Shown here: piece after piece, positions 1 to 9,851 of the stretch | Layout: each line of letters begins with the position of its first letter | How positions within the stretch are numbered: the stretch's first letter is position 1 | Source: Zopfochytrium polystomum | Taxonomy: Eukaryota > Chytridiomycota > Chytridiomycetes > Chytridiales > Chytridiaceae | Assembly: GCA_025765615.1 (NCBI GenBank) | Contig: JAIVFJ010000053.1 | Coordinates: 1-64,000, forward strand | DNA: 64,000 nt | Direction of reading: 5' to 3' | Translations under genes and position numbers: made by a program | The notes under the pieces: model-generated | The model's input: the letters and a program-made list of their open reading frames with translations, nothing else | Databases searched by the model: none | Told to the model about the DNA's origin: nothing

Positions 1-37
1 TCGCCCTCTCGCCGCCCAGCCCGCCTACACCCCCCCA

Positions 38-292
38 ATGTCCTCCAACCACGACCACCAGCACGCGAACCCGGCCGACTACGGCTGGCGCCAGCGCGCG
101 GCGCCCAACGCCGAGTCGCGCGTCGAGTACTACGAGCGCGGCGGCGTCAAGATGGACTACTACCCGACCACGGGCACCGTCAAGACGAGCATAGACCACC
201 CGACACAGGGCAAGACCCAAATGTTTCGCCGCCACCTGAGCGGCCAGGACTTTTCCCGCGTCCTCGACAACCCGCGCGCACACACGGGATAG
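38..292 (+). CDS. Small conserved-looking protein of unknown function (84 aa)
   Basis: An 84-residue ORF running from ATG to TAG. I do not recognise a named family. The middle and C-terminal part (YPTTGTVKTSIDHP followed by QGKTQMFRR) is compact, charged and low in repeats, so it looks like conserved protein and not random translation. The N-terminus is His/Asn-rich. There is no signal peptide and no membrane segment. The window begins only 37 bases upstream, so this could be the last exon of a longer gene; a pyrimidine/CCC-rich stretch sits directly before the ATG and could belong to an intron end or a 5' leader. The antisense frames show nothing comparable. Function cannot be inferred from the sequence. 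Confidence 0.6.
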   Translation: MSSNHDHQHANPADYGWRQRAAPNAESRVEYYERGGVKMDYYPTTGTVKTSIDHPTQGKTQMFRRHLSGQDFSRVLDNPRAHTG

Positions 293-964
293 GGGTACCA
301 GAGGAAGCCAAAGTGATTTTGTTTGTTCGTCTTTGATTGCGTGCCGGGAGGTTTTGGGTTCTTTGCTGCTGCTGCGTCACACGGCATTCTTTCACTTTTG
401 CTCTTTTTTTGCATCACACGCACACACTCTCTTCGTGTCTGTTCGGTCACCTTCCACACATGGATCGGAGTTCACATGATGTACATTTTTTCAGCTCTCT
501 CACTCCTCTCTTGTGATCTTGTGCTGCGATGCACCCATCGTCGCTTTTGTGTCGTCGTTGCGTGTCGAGCGCGACTTGCAAGTGTAGTTTAGCTTTGCGC
601 TGGTTCTGTCCTTGATCAAACGCGACGCAATTTGATACCCCCTTACCCTTTGCAGACCCTTTGTTGAACCACACCCCCTGTGGGTTCAATTTCATGGGCC
701 TGGCAGGATGGAAAACTTACTTGCTTGGTTGTGACAATCCATGTGACAATCTTTCACGCGTCTCGCGGTTCCGTCAACCTGTTGGACTTCGGTCGTCTGT
801 GTATGCATGACATGTGCGAGTGCGTGACATGAGCGCGTGAGCGCGAGACGTGTGTGGAGTTTGCGTAAATCGTCGTACTCCGGCAACCCGACGACGTTGC
901 CGCCGCTGAGGTATTTTTGAAAGGAAAAATCGTCGTCGTTCATGTTGCCGCGCACAAGTTGGAA
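293..964. other. Intergenic, no gene seen
   Basis: About 670 bases with only short overlapping ORFs of biased composition and no splice-consistent coding signal. It separates the small gene from the decayed F-box-like array. Confidence 0.5.
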
Positions 965-1130
965 CGTTACTCTCCTTCTCAGTCCTCTCCCAGAACCTCA
1001 CGGGCTTCAAAACGAGTCGTCTCCGGGCGGTTCATTATCCCTTCCTCCTTTCGCTATACCCATCGCAGCAGTTATCTGGACTTGGCGTTTGAAACTGAAG
1101 CGCCAACGTCGGCGACGGCGCAAAGCCGTC
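965..1130 (-). pseudogene. C-terminal relic of an F-box/ankyrin-like paralogue
   Basis: On the minus strand this segment aligns base by base with the 3' end of the intact gene at 2043-3128 (the region encoding LLRWLIANGGRVDELPEQ up to its stop). It contains in-frame stops and substitutions, so only a fragment of about 50 codons remains. It is the outermost remnant of the local tandem array. Nothing of the N-terminal half is visible upstream. Confidence 0.6.
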
Positions 1131-1382
1131 CCGCATATCCCCGTTTCAAGTAAAATTGTTTTCCATGTGGCATTTGCCTCAAAAGACCAAATATGGAAAC
1201 CCACCGTGGGCAGTGTCTTGCAAGAAAGCGTGAAGGCGCGAAGTCGAAACAAAAGTCGCCGACATTTCCTTATTTTCTTGCTTGGGTGTCAACACAAGTG
1301 GTAAGACAGCTCCTTTGATCCGACGCGTCACACGACTGGTAGTGAATAAAAGAAATCTCCTCCCGTCGCGGCCTCTCACTCT

Positions 1383-1968
1383 TTGGTTCCCCAGGCCAGC
1401 ACAACAAAATGGCCGATTACACCGCAAGATGCGGCTGCCGACCGCACCAGTATCCGCTCCCCTCTCGCTGCCGATCGGTATCATCTCTACACAAACCTCG
1501 CACTCGGCACCGGCACCCCGCCGCAAACCTTCAAGCTCCACCCCGACACGGGCTCCGACGCAATCTGACCACGGCTGCGAAAAGTGGTGCACCTCGGTCT
1601 ACTAGTGGCGCCGGCGGTGCACAACGTTGCATTGTCTGAGGTGGCGAAGCCGCTGACGCCTCCGCCGAGGTACTCGATGTGGAGGTACTGGTGGGCCTGG
1701 TCTCTGGTTGGGCTCGCAGAGGCGTTGTAACTACCCCTGGGGAAGGACTCAGCCTTGCACAGATGTCGGGTCGCTGCGTTTCCTCAACGTGGGCTACTCG
1801 ACCTGGCGCTCGCTGGCGACTGCCGGTCTCCTCGGGCTGTGCGCGCCGTCACCGAACGACGACGGGACGTCCATATACAGCGCCGTCTTCTGGAGGAGCC
1901 TCGCTGTGGCAGCATTTGCTCGATTTGGGGTGTACTCTGAAAGCCATTCGCACTGCGTGCATAAAATA
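1383..1968 (+). pseudogene. Relic of a pepsin-type (A1) aspartic protease
   Basis: The first segment (to about 1566) reads YHLYTNLALGTGTPPQTFKL followed by HPDTGSDAI. This matches the N-terminal strand of A1 proteases, including the first catalytic DTG motif. A stop follows at once, and the likely continuation (DHGCEKWC) is in the next frame. A second segment at about 1815-1935 in another frame reads GLLGLCAPSPNDDG, then AFARFGVY, matching the internal GxLGLG...FSVYL region of the family. The second catalytic Asp region was not found before the minus-strand gene at 2043. Frameshifts and missing parts make it a pseudogene. In the family these are secreted or vacuolar endopeptidases. Confidence 0.6.
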
Positions 1969-2042
1969 ATATTTGCTTGACAGTATCAAAAGGAAGGATC
2001 CTGTTGCCGGCCAACTTCGAACGTTTCCTCTCCTCTCCTTTC

Positions 2043-3128
2043 TCAGCCCTCTTCGAGAAACTCACGGACTACCGATCGAGTCTGCTCCGGCAGTTCGTCC
2101 ACCCTTCCTCCATTCGCAATGAGCCATCGCAGCAGTTCTCTGGACTCGACGTCTGAAGCGACGTGATGCGCCATGTCTGAAACGACGCGAAGCGCCAACG
2201 ACGGCGACACGCCCAAGCTCGACACGAGGAGTTTAACGCATGCGACAAACTCTTCTAGAGCGTTGCCAAAGTTCGACGGCTCGGCTTTCAAGAGGAAGGC
2301 GACGCGCACCTCCGACAGCCAGTGGTTCCTGACTCTTTCAGCTTCTTCTCCAGGTGCGTCGAACGCGGAAAACGTCCCCGCCGGTCGGAGCTCGGCCTCG
2401 AGGTCGCACAGCGCGTCAAGGCCGTTCACATTCAGTTCGGCGCACGCTCGCCTCACTGCCCCGAACACGAGGTCCGCAAACCGGTCTCGAGGCAGAAAGC
2501 CAAACAAGACGCGCACGCACTTGAAGCTGCATAAACTGGCGGCGGTCGCCAGTATGGACGCCTTTGCGTTCGTGGAAAAATAGGGCGGCGACTTTGCGGC
2601 AAGGAGGCGCAGCACTTCGTCGTTGTCTCCAAGGAGGGTCTCGTCGTGTGTGAAGAAGGTGGGCGAGTCGCCCAGCGCCAAGAGCCGCTGCACGAGGCGA
2701 AGGTGGTTGTCCGCGGCTGCAATGTCCAGAAGGTGAAAGCTCCTGCTCGCGGTCAGCTCCCCGTTCCGTCGGGTCCAGCCAAAACTTGGCCTGAAGACTT
2801 CGGCGATCTCGATCTCGCCCTTGCTGCAGCGCGCCAGCCGATCGTCGAGCCAGCACAGCAGCAGGTCCTCCCGCTCTTCTCGGGTCAGACCCTCCGGCCA
2901 TCCGGGCCTCACGAAGGAGGCGATGTCGCCGTCGGGGAAGGGCGATGCGAGGGTGAAGATTCGAAGGCGGGTGGCGGGCGCCGAGAGCGCCGATCGAAAC
3001 GCGCGCGACACGCGGGCGAGTTGCGCGTGAACCGAGGCGAGCGATCCGTTTGCGTTTGCGACGAGAGCGGCGGCGGCGACGACGGCGATGTCGAGGAGAA
3101 GCTCGGTGGGGAGTGTGGGTTTGTTCAT
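2043..3128 (-). CDS. F-box-like / ankyrin-like repeat protein (361 aa)
   Basis: An uninterrupted single-exon ORF of 361 residues. Residues 5-50 (LPTELLLDIAV to VSRAFRSAL) have the spacing and LP start of an F-box-like helical module. A conserved linker follows (SPFPDGDIASFV, then EEREDLLLCWLDDRL). From about residue 125 onward there are helix-pair segments of ankyrin character (LLDIAAADNHLRLVQRLLALG; the C-terminal LLRWLIANGGRVDELP). It shares this layout closely with 4440-5534, which shows the frame is real, and with fragments at 965-1130 and 5623-6412. By analogy with F-box/ankyrin proteins it may recruit substrates to a ubiquitin ligase, but no partner is visible. It starts at an ATG directly upstream of the LP motif. 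Confident that it is a gene; moderately confident of the F-box assignment. Confidence 0.8.
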   Translation of the reverse strand: MNKPTLPTELLLDIAVVAAAALVANANGSLASVHAQLARVSRAFRSALSAPATRLRIFTLASPFPDGDIASFVRPGWPEGLTREEREDLLLCWLDDRLARCSKGEIEIAEVFRPSFGWTRRNGELTASRSFHLLDIAAADNHLRLVQRLLALGDSPTFFTHDETLLGDNDEVLRLLAAKSPPYFSTNAKASILATAASLCSFKCVRVLFGFLPRDRFADLVFGAVRRACAELNVNGLDALCDLEAELRPAGTFSAFDAPGEEAERVRNHWLSEVRVAFLLKAEPSNFGNALEEFVACVKLLVSSLGVSPSLALRVVSDMAHHVASDVESRELLRWLIANGGRVDELPEQTRSVVREFLEEG

Positions 3129-4439
3129 TCTGCCGACGCGACGGTCAAATTATTGTGCTCGCCTTTGCTATTACTTTCCATGAGGCTTGAATCGAATTTG
3201 ACGTCCGCCGCCAAACAGCGGTCAGGTGTCTGGTCGGGTGTCCATACAGTTCTGGACCGTCTCGCTACCATCAACCCCTGCGGCGTCCACCGTCTCGCCG
3301 TTGCCGTCGCCTCCTCCTCCTCCTCCTCCTGCTGCACATTCACTTCGTCCTCCACCACCTCGAGCCATCCATTGCGCCGCCTCCATTTCGCCAGTGCCTG
3401 CCTAGTCACCGTTGGCGAGCTACGCCCTCTTGCCCCGCACATCACTCCCACCCACCTCCATCGGCTACATCCACCAAAACCTCAACCATAGCAATCTTTG
3501 CCCGGCTGTCAATTGGTTAGGACATCAATCTTTGCCCCAACATTCACCAGCATGAGAGTAATGTGGGCAGTGTCATCAACAGTGAACCATAATAGACTAA
3601 AACCAGGTATCACCTCAGCAAACCCACCCCATGCACTACAGACTTACAGGGTCATCAGGCATCTCCACCACACCACTTCTTGTGATTCAAAACTGTAATC
3701 TCTTTCTTATTGCTTTCGACAGCTGGTGTTGTGACTTTAACCCTGGGCCTTTGAATGACAGATACCCAGACCCCCCATGCTTTCCCATCTAGGCTCTTGT
3801 GAGGGGCTCAAGATAGCCCCAAACCGTTTGGGCCAAGTTGATTGAGAAGCAGCTCTACAATTGCGACACTAGCCACCAAACTATCGCACTTTCCGGCGTA
3901 ACCCTACAATTTCCTCTTGGACCAGAACGACCAAGTCGTCCGCGTGAGCAACTTTGAAGCCGCCGGGAAAAGCTCCTGCTGGGAGGTTTGATGGGGCTGC
4001 AGGGCGACAAAGACCGCGCTCGAACAGCTTCCACCGAAGGCGCTCTCCTACTCCTACGAGGCGCCGCGAGCGGCGAAATCGACGGAATGCGCAAGTTCTT
4101 CAATCGGTTCGTCAGCAGAATCCTGGGCTTTCATTAAGGCGAGTGTTTCTATGGTTCAACCAGCGAATGTTGGGGTTTCCCGCTTATTTCCATACCCGCA
4201 CTCCGTAGATCATCGACAAGAACCCAAACTGCACCACGTCACGGTCTCAGCGAAGGACCTAGCGTCCCCCGGGTACGCGGCGGATCAGTTCTGTTGGCCC
4301 GTTTTCATAGAATATAAATGGAATATAGAGGGGTTTCTTTGCGCCGAAGGGAAAGCAAAACATGGAACCCAATTAAACACTTGGGAAAATCAAAGCGGCA
4401 AAAACATACGCCCCAATCCACTTTGAACAGTTCCCTTTA
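3129..4439. other. Intergenic stretch with lower-GC insert and coding-like debris
   Basis: About 1.3 kb without a supported gene. Bases 3500-3850 are clearly less GC-rich than the flanks and read like an inserted, decayed element. Around 3920-4136 short coding-like pieces occur in different frames (for example FLLDQNDQVVRVSNFEAAGK, and a 49-codon ORF from 3987), with stops between them. I could not assign them to a family. Confidence 0.4.
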
Positions 4440-5534
4440 TTAGTCGTCTCCCAGAAAGTCCCGAATTTCAGAGCGAGCCGGCTCGGGCACCTCGTCCACG
4501 TTCCCTCCGCGCGCAATCAGCCACCGCAACAGCCCTTCGCTGCCAACCTTTGAAACAAGCTGCAGCGCAAACGTCGGGCTGCCGCCCAGGTCGACGATGA
4601 GCTTGATGCAGTCGATAAACTGGTCCTGAAGGTCGACAGGAGAACCGTGAAGGAAGAAGCCGCTGAACGCTTCCATCATCCAGGTGTCCTTGATATTCAG
4701 CTCATCGTTGTCGAATTCTTGAAACGCGGACGACGATCCCTCGGGCCGGAACTCGGCCTCAAGATCGAGTAGCGCTGTGATGCTGTCCGTGTCGAGGGCC
4801 AAGCAGGCCTTTTCCATGGCTCCCGATATTAGACTCCCGAACCGGTCAGAAGGAAGCAAGCTAAACAGAACGCGCATGCACTTGAGGCTGCCGAAGCTGG
4901 CCGCGTCCGCCAGCACAGTACCCTTGGGGTCGCTGCCGAACACCGGCGGCGACTTTGCGACCAAAAGGCGCAACATGTCGTCGTAATCCCTGCGGATCGT
5001 TTCTCGGTACGTCACCCTGGACGGCGAGTCGCCCAGCGCGAGAAGCCGCTCGGCGAGGCGGAGGTGGTTGTCCATGGCGGCGATCGTCAGAAAGTAGCTG
5101 CCCTGGGTTCTCAAGCTATCCAGCTCTTTGTGGGTCGCTTTGGTCCACGATAGATCGGGTGGGATCTTTGTCGCCCTGAATGTAAGGATCTTTGCGATCG
5201 CGTCCTTGCTGCCGTCGCCGCTGCGTGACAGCCGCTCGTCCAGCCAGCAGAGGAGCAGGTCCTCACGCTCCTCCGGGGTCAAGCCCTTCGGCCATCCGGG
5301 CACCACAAACGAGGCGATGTCGCCGTTCGGGAATGGCGACGCGAGCGTGAGGATGCGCAGGCGGGTTGAAGCCGTGGACAGCGCAGATCGGAAGGTGTGT
5401 GACACGCGGGCGAGCTCTCTGTTGACGGGGGCAAGCGATCCGTTCGCCTCCGCGACGAGGTCTGCGGCCGACGCGACGGCGATCTGGAGGAGTATCTCTG
5501 AAGGAATGCGGGCCATCTTGGTGGCACAGTCCAT
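4440..5534 (-). CDS. F-box-like / ankyrin-like repeat protein, paralogue (364 aa)
   Basis: Single-exon ORF of 364 residues in the same orientation as the paralogue at 2043-3128. Shared blocks appear in order: an F-box-like N-terminus (IPSEILLQIAV, VSHTFRSAL), the linker LTLASPFPNGDIASFV plus EEREDLLLCWLDERL, ankyrin-like helices (NHLRLAERLLALGDSPS; SLKCMRVLFSLLPSDRFG), the tract DLEAEFRPEGSSSAF, and the C-terminal LLRWLIARGGNVDEVPEPAR. Two in-frame ATGs lie close together; the first precedes a short DCATK leader, while the second (MARIPSEI) aligns better with the paralogue start and may be the true one. Conservation of distributed blocks with scattered substitutions suggests selection on the protein. 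The role is inferred only from architecture: substrate adaptor or protein-protein interaction. Confidence 0.8.
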   Translation of the reverse strand: MDCATKMARIPSEILLQIAVASAADLVAEANGSLAPVNRELARVSHTFRSALSTASTRLRILTLASPFPNGDIASFVVPGWPKGLTPEEREDLLLCWLDERLSRSGDGSKDAIAKILTFRATKIPPDLSWTKATHKELDSLRTQGSYFLTIAAMDNHLRLAERLLALGDSPSRVTYRETIRRDYDDMLRLLVAKSPPVFGSDPKGTVLADAASFGSLKCMRVLFSLLPSDRFGSLISGAMEKACLALDTDSITALLDLEAEFRPEGSSSAFQEFDNDELNIKDTWMMEAFSGFFLHGSPVDLQDQFIDCIKLIVDLGGSPTFALQLVSKVGSEGLLRWLIARGGNVDEVPEPARSEIRDFLGDD

Positions 5535-5622
5535 TTTCTCTTTTCATCCAAATCTATGTGCACGCTCATTAATCGCCCAGAAACTTCCTCGTTTCCGTCC
5601 GAGTTCCAGCACCTCGTCCAGC

Positions 5623-6083
5623 TTACTTCCGTGCGCAATCAGCCAACGGAGCAGCTCCTCGCAGTTGTAGTTGAAGCGCCCAGGTCGGGCAGCCGCCCAA
5701 GTTGACAATGACTTTGAAGCAGTCGACCAGCTTTTCCAGCAAGCCGTGGGGAACGCCGAACGGGAAAGAAAAACCCACTGTGCGCATCCCCCGACGGGAA
5801 CGATTCACCCACGCAGCCAGCCAGCAGAGCAGCAGGTCCTCTCGCTGCGCTTGCGTCAAGTCCTCTGGCCATCCCGGCGCCATCAACGGGGCAATGGCGC
5901 CGCCGGGGAAGGGCAACGCGAGGGTGAAGATTCCAACCGAGTACCTGGCGCGGACAGCGCGGATCGCAACGCGCGCGACACGCGGCCGAGCCCACTGCAG
6001 ACTTGGTGGAGCGATCCGTCCGCGTCTTCGACGAGATCGGCGGCCGACAGGATGGCGATCAAGTCCTGAGGCGGGATCTCCAC
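5623..6083 (-). pseudogene. F-box-like paralogue with frameshift and deleted middle
   Basis: The N-terminus starts at 6083 (DLIAILSAADLVEDADGSLH, VSRALRSALSAPGTRL), matching the intact paralogues. The frame then shifts and continues as FTLALPFPGGAIAPLMAPGW and REDLLLCWL. After that the sequence jumps straight to the C-terminal segment (LVDCFKVIVNLGGCPTWALQ). The central ankyrin-like part, roughly 150 codons, is missing. The combination of frameshift and internal deletion marks it as a pseudogene. Confidence 0.7.
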
Positions 6084-6089
6084 TAACGC

Positions 6090-6412
6090 CTACAATCAGT
6101 TCGATACAGTTCACAAGCCTGATCGGCGCTCGGGAGGAGTCGCCACCAAAAGCCATCCGAAGTAGCCCGGAGCAGACTAAGGCGAATACCATATCAACAT
6201 CTGATCTCCCGTCCCAGTCCGTCCATTCTCAGAAAGGACGACGACCCACCTTCTGGTCTGCATTCTTCGAGGGTGAGGAAGCCGCGGATCCCGTCAGCGC
6301 AGAGTGCCCAGCAAGCCTGCCGCATCGCGCCGGATAGAATGCTTGGAAACCGACCAAAAAGGGCAAAACGAACTCGCATGAGGTCCGTGACCGCAACGCG
6401 GTGCGCAGCCAC
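6090..6412 (-). pseudogene. C-terminal half of another F-box-like paralogue
   Basis: The minus strand reads LMRVRFALFGRFPSILSGAM and ECRPEGGSSSFL, matching the middle of the 4440-5534 protein, then in another frame RLVNCIELIVGVSGDP, matching its DCIKLIVDLGGSP block. It is fused head to tail, within a few bases, to the N-terminus of the next broken copy at 6083. This looks like the junction of an ancient tandem duplication. Confidence 0.6.
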
Positions 6413-6518
6413 GAACTTTTCCAGAAAAAAATTTTCTGTTTTTTTAATAATTAAATGTAATATTCAGAGAAAGGGGATGGGTGAAAAACCCGACGGTCTG
6501 TGCTCGAGTGTATCCGAA

Positions 6519-6519
6519 C

Positions 6520-6559
<40 letters not shown>

Positions 6560-6571
6560 CTCTCTCTCTCC
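6519..6571. repeat. (CA)n-(CT)n compound microsatellite
   Basis: About 19 CA units run directly into CT units. It lies in the 6413-6890 spacer between the decayed F-box-like array and the monooxygenase gene. No gene is seen in that spacer. Confidence 0.9.
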
Positions 6572-6867
6572 CGCTCTCTCGCTGTCTGTCTCTATGTCTC
6601 TCTCCCCATCCCGTTGATTATTGAAAAAAAACGGTAAAGAAGACACGGCTGACGGCCGTGAACAAACAAGTTCCCTTCCTCCCGCTTCGCTCGATCGGCC
6701 AGCCGACATCGCTGATCGCTGCGTCAGCCCCATTGCTCGATCGATCAACCCAACTGCCCGTCGCATCCTTTGACGACGCCGTTGATCGGCGCAACACCTC
6801 CGTCCATCCCGGACCGCACGCACTTACCAAAAATAAAGAGTTCCTTTAAGCGCTTCATCTCCGCCGC

Positions 6868-6887
6868 CCCCCCCCCCCCCCCCCCCC
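6868..6887 (+). repeat. Poly-C tract in the monooxygenase leader
   Basis: A run of about 20 C sits three bases upstream of the ATG at 6891. It would be in the 5' leader of the mRNA. Its length is probably unstable in sequencing. Confidence 0.85.
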
Positions 6888-6890
6888 ACA

Positions 6891-8262
6891 ATGCGGGTGC
6901 TGATCATCGGCGCCGGCACTGCCGGGCCCGCCCTCGCCCTCGCCCTCAAGCGCGCCGGCCACGAAGTCGACGTCTTTGAGCGCACCACCGAGCCGACGTC
7001 CGCGACCGGCGACTGGCAGCCCAGGGACGCGGGCGGCCTCTTTACCGCGGTAAATGGCCGCCGCGTTTCTCAGACGCGATCATCGCAACCTTGATTTTGC
7101 GAGGCACTAACTCCTCCTTCACCGCCTCTTCCTCAAGCACCCAAACTTCCAGCGTGTGCTCAAGCGCCTGGGCGTCCTGGACGAGGTCGCCGCCTCGTCG
7201 GTCCGGTACGACGTCGTCGACTACCTGAACTTTGACGGCTCGGCGGTGGCGTCGCTGCCCGTGATCAACCGGAAGGACGAGCTCCGGATGTTTGGCGTGC
7301 TGCGCTCGGCCGTGTCCACGGCGATCTGCTCGGCGATGAATAAGGAGGGTGTGCGGGTGCACGGCGGCAAGAAGCTCGTGGCCATCGAGCAGCCGGCGGA
7401 GGGCGGCGGACTGGGCGTGCGCGCGGTTTTCGAGGACGGGTCGACGGCGGACGGCGACATCCTGGTTGGCGCCGACGGGATCAACTCCGGGGTGCGCAGG
7501 GCGCTGTTCCCGGAGGTCAAGCCGGTGCGGTCGGACTACGTCGGGTACATTGGGGTGTCGGAGCACGACGGCCACGGCGAGACGATCGGGCGGACCAACG
7601 ACCATTTCACGTTCGTGGCCGACTTCCTGACGGGGCGGTCCGGGTACGCTGGCGTGGTTGCGCCGGGGCGCACGTCGTGGTGCGTGTTCGAGTCGCGCGC
7701 GGGCGGCGAGATCGAGCACGACAGCTGGACGCCGGCGGCGGACGTTGAGGGCGAGAAGCAGAGACTCATCGAGATGGCGACGCGGTGGGGGCTGCCGGGA
7801 TGGTTCCTGCACATGATGTCCAAGACGATCCGCATTGTTCCCGTCAGCTTTAGCGCGCTGGAGCCGATGGCGGCCTGGCACAAGCATAACTGCGTGCTGC
7901 TCGGCGACGCGGCGCATGCCATCCTGCCGTTCATCGGCAACGGCGCGGCTATTGCATTGGAGGACGCGGAGGTGCTCGCGACGCTGCTGGAAAAGATTCC
8001 GAACGATCCACAGCGCGTGTTTGAGCTCTTTTATGAGATCCGGTCGCCGAGAGTCACGCAGATGGGCAAGGACTCGAAGCTGCAGGGCGAGATGACGCAC
8101 GCGACGTCGCAATTCAAGGCGTTGCTGGGCAAGTTGGCCATTAAAGCCATCGTGTTCATCACGAATCTCTTGGGGCGAAACTTTAACTATGAATGGATCA
8201 TTGACTATGACGCACGCGAAGAAACGTTAAAAGTGCTCAACCAGAAGGGTATAACGTCGTAG
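6891..8262 (+). CDS. FAD-dependent monooxygenase (class A flavoprotein hydroxylase type), 427 aa
   Basis: Two exons, 6891-7049 and 7138-8262. The intron starts GTAAAT, has a CACTAAC branch site and a pyrimidine tract, and splices in phase 0 into HPNFQRVLKRLG. The N-terminus carries the dinucleotide-binding fingerprint GAGTAGPALALALKRAGHEV followed by the ribose-binding acidic strand (DVFER). Mid-protein there is the GADGINSGVRRALF motif. Near residue 330, LLGDAAHAILPFIGNGAAIA is the GD motif contacting FAD and NAD(P)H. The length is typical of the salicylate hydroxylase / zeaxanthin epoxidase-like superfamily, whose members insert one oxygen atom into aromatic or polyene substrates using NAD(P)H and O2. 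No signal peptide is seen. The substrate cannot be told; no biosynthetic cluster surrounds it. The very C-rich leader ends at the ATG chosen here. Confidence 0.92.
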
Positions 8263-9029
8263 GGCTGGTTTCCGGTGTCTCATCACCACTCAATAAACTT
8301 TGTCGGTCGTGCGTTTAAAAGTGTGCGCCAGAGAGTGCATATTACTAAAAGAATTCGCCGTTTCCGCGAAAGTGGAATACGGGTGGACTTACGAAAAGAA
8401 AAAAAAAAAAAAAAAAAAAAAAAACGCGGGACTCATCTTCTCATCTTTTCCGTTCGACAAATCAGCCGCCCATCCGCGTAATTAGGAGGGTCGTTTTTTT
8501 TGGCCTGTTGGGACTTGAGAGCTCCAAAAAATTAGCCAGTGGAGCCGCAAAACTCAAGTGTATCGTTTTGCGGTTCATTCAGCCCAGCAAACTCACTAGT
8601 GCCCCCAAACCCTGTTTATCACTATTACATCAAACGCATCAAGCCAGCCAACCAAAACAATTTAATTACTCTGGCAAACACATCGGCAAACACCTCGCTT
8701 TACTTCCATTAAGAGCCGATTGCGTGGGAAGGCCCTCGAGCGTGAAGGGGTTCACTTCGTATACGTTGCTGTGGTCCATAATGGGACGAGTTGATTGATT
8801 GAATGGATGGATCGAGGGCGGTTGGTTATCTTCTGTGATGCAATGGAATGTCTGACGTTTGTTCGGTCCGCAAGCAAAAAAAAATAGAGGGAAAAAAAAA
8901 AATCGAGGGTGATTTGGCGAAGTCGTTGAGCCAGGGAACTCCATTTAAATCTCTTCAACACGGAACCAGATAGATACAGCTCCCTGCGCAGCCCCATTGG
9001 AGACTTTACTTCGGCTTGATATCAGCTGC
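8263..9029. other. Intergenic with poly-A run
   Basis: Holds an A-run of about 25 bases at 8399-8424 and short simple-sequence stretches. No coding signal is seen on either strand. Confidence 0.5.
8292..8297 (+). terminator. AATAAA polyadenylation signal
   Basis: Canonical AATAAA lies 30 bases after the monooxygenase stop codon, at the expected distance for 3'-end formation. Confidence 0.5.
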
Positions 9030-9851
9030 CTGTCTCTTTCGTCGGAGGAAGATCCAGTTGCTCGTTCGGCAGGCCGGCCTCGACGGCCAGTGCTCTCGCG
9101 GTCTTGCCGTTGTGGTCCACCAGATCCGGGTCGGCGCCCATCTCGATCAGCATCCGCACGTTTCGGACCAACTCGTCGTGGGAGTCCGTGCGAAAAGCAA
9201 GCGCGTCGACGGCCTGGTTCAGAATCAGGTCGGATGTTGGCGGCTTGCAGTCGACAAGACGGTCGTTGGGGCTGACACCGCCTGCATCATAATGAAAGAG
9301 TCACATCAACACGGATAAAGGGTGGCCGGTGGGGTTCAACCGACCCCCTGCTCAGCTCGCGACGTCTTTCGCACCTTGCTTCACGAGAACCTCAATATTT
9401 TCTGCACACTCTCCATACAGCACGGCATCCCGCAAAGCACTGAGCATCCCCCTTGAAGCGCCGGCGTTGATAAGGTCCGCAACTATTTCAGGCCCACAGT
9501 CGCGGGCGGCGCACATCAGCGGCGTGTCCTCCTCTCCTTGGATATTCGGGTCCGCGCCGATGGCCAGAAAGTACCGCGCCACTTCCTCTTGGCCAAAGCA
9601 GAGAGCGCAGTTCAGCAGCGGCCGCGGTAGCCCAGGTAGTAGTCGTCGACGAGGTCCGGTCGATCAGGCGGGAACAGGCGCTTCACCTCGGCCATGGCGG
9701 CGTCGCTGTCTCGGAGGCGGAAGAGCTGCACGAGGCGGTCCTCGCTGGCCGTGGTCGGCTCCTGTTTTGCGTGCGGGGTGGTGGCCATGAGCGGCTTTAC
9801 CATGAGATGGCTGGGTTGTATATGCACTGTCAAAAAGCCTCCAGTCGCCAA
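9030..9851 (-). pseudogene. Ankyrin-repeat protein, broken
   Basis: The start region (about 9790-9851) gives a short leader and QEPTTASEDRLVQLFRLRDS, ending near YYLGYRGR. At about 9618-9626 the frame shifts by one base, and ankyrin repeats follow (RPLLNCALCFGQEEVARYFL, AIGADPN; then TPLMCAARDCGPEIVADLIN), ending at a stop at 9352. Further downstream (about 9045-9260) another ankyrin block is in frame again (ELVRNVRMLIEMGADPDLVD, HNGKTARALAVEAG). An intron joining the last two parts would need a weak donor before the stop; I found no convincing one. It is either a pseudogene or a gene damaged by sequence errors plus one unrecognised intron. Ankyrin repeats mediate protein-protein contacts; no catalytic domain is attached. 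Confidence 0.6.

Noticed and set aside
2646..3491. Plus-strand ORF of 281 codons
   Set aside because: Antisense shadow of the F-box-like gene; no homology to its paralogous region in this strand.
7042..8112. Minus-strand ORF of 356 codons antisense to the monooxygenase
   Set aside because: Arg/His/Leu-rich composition typical of antisense reading of GC-rich coding DNA; the plus strand has all flavoprotein motifs.
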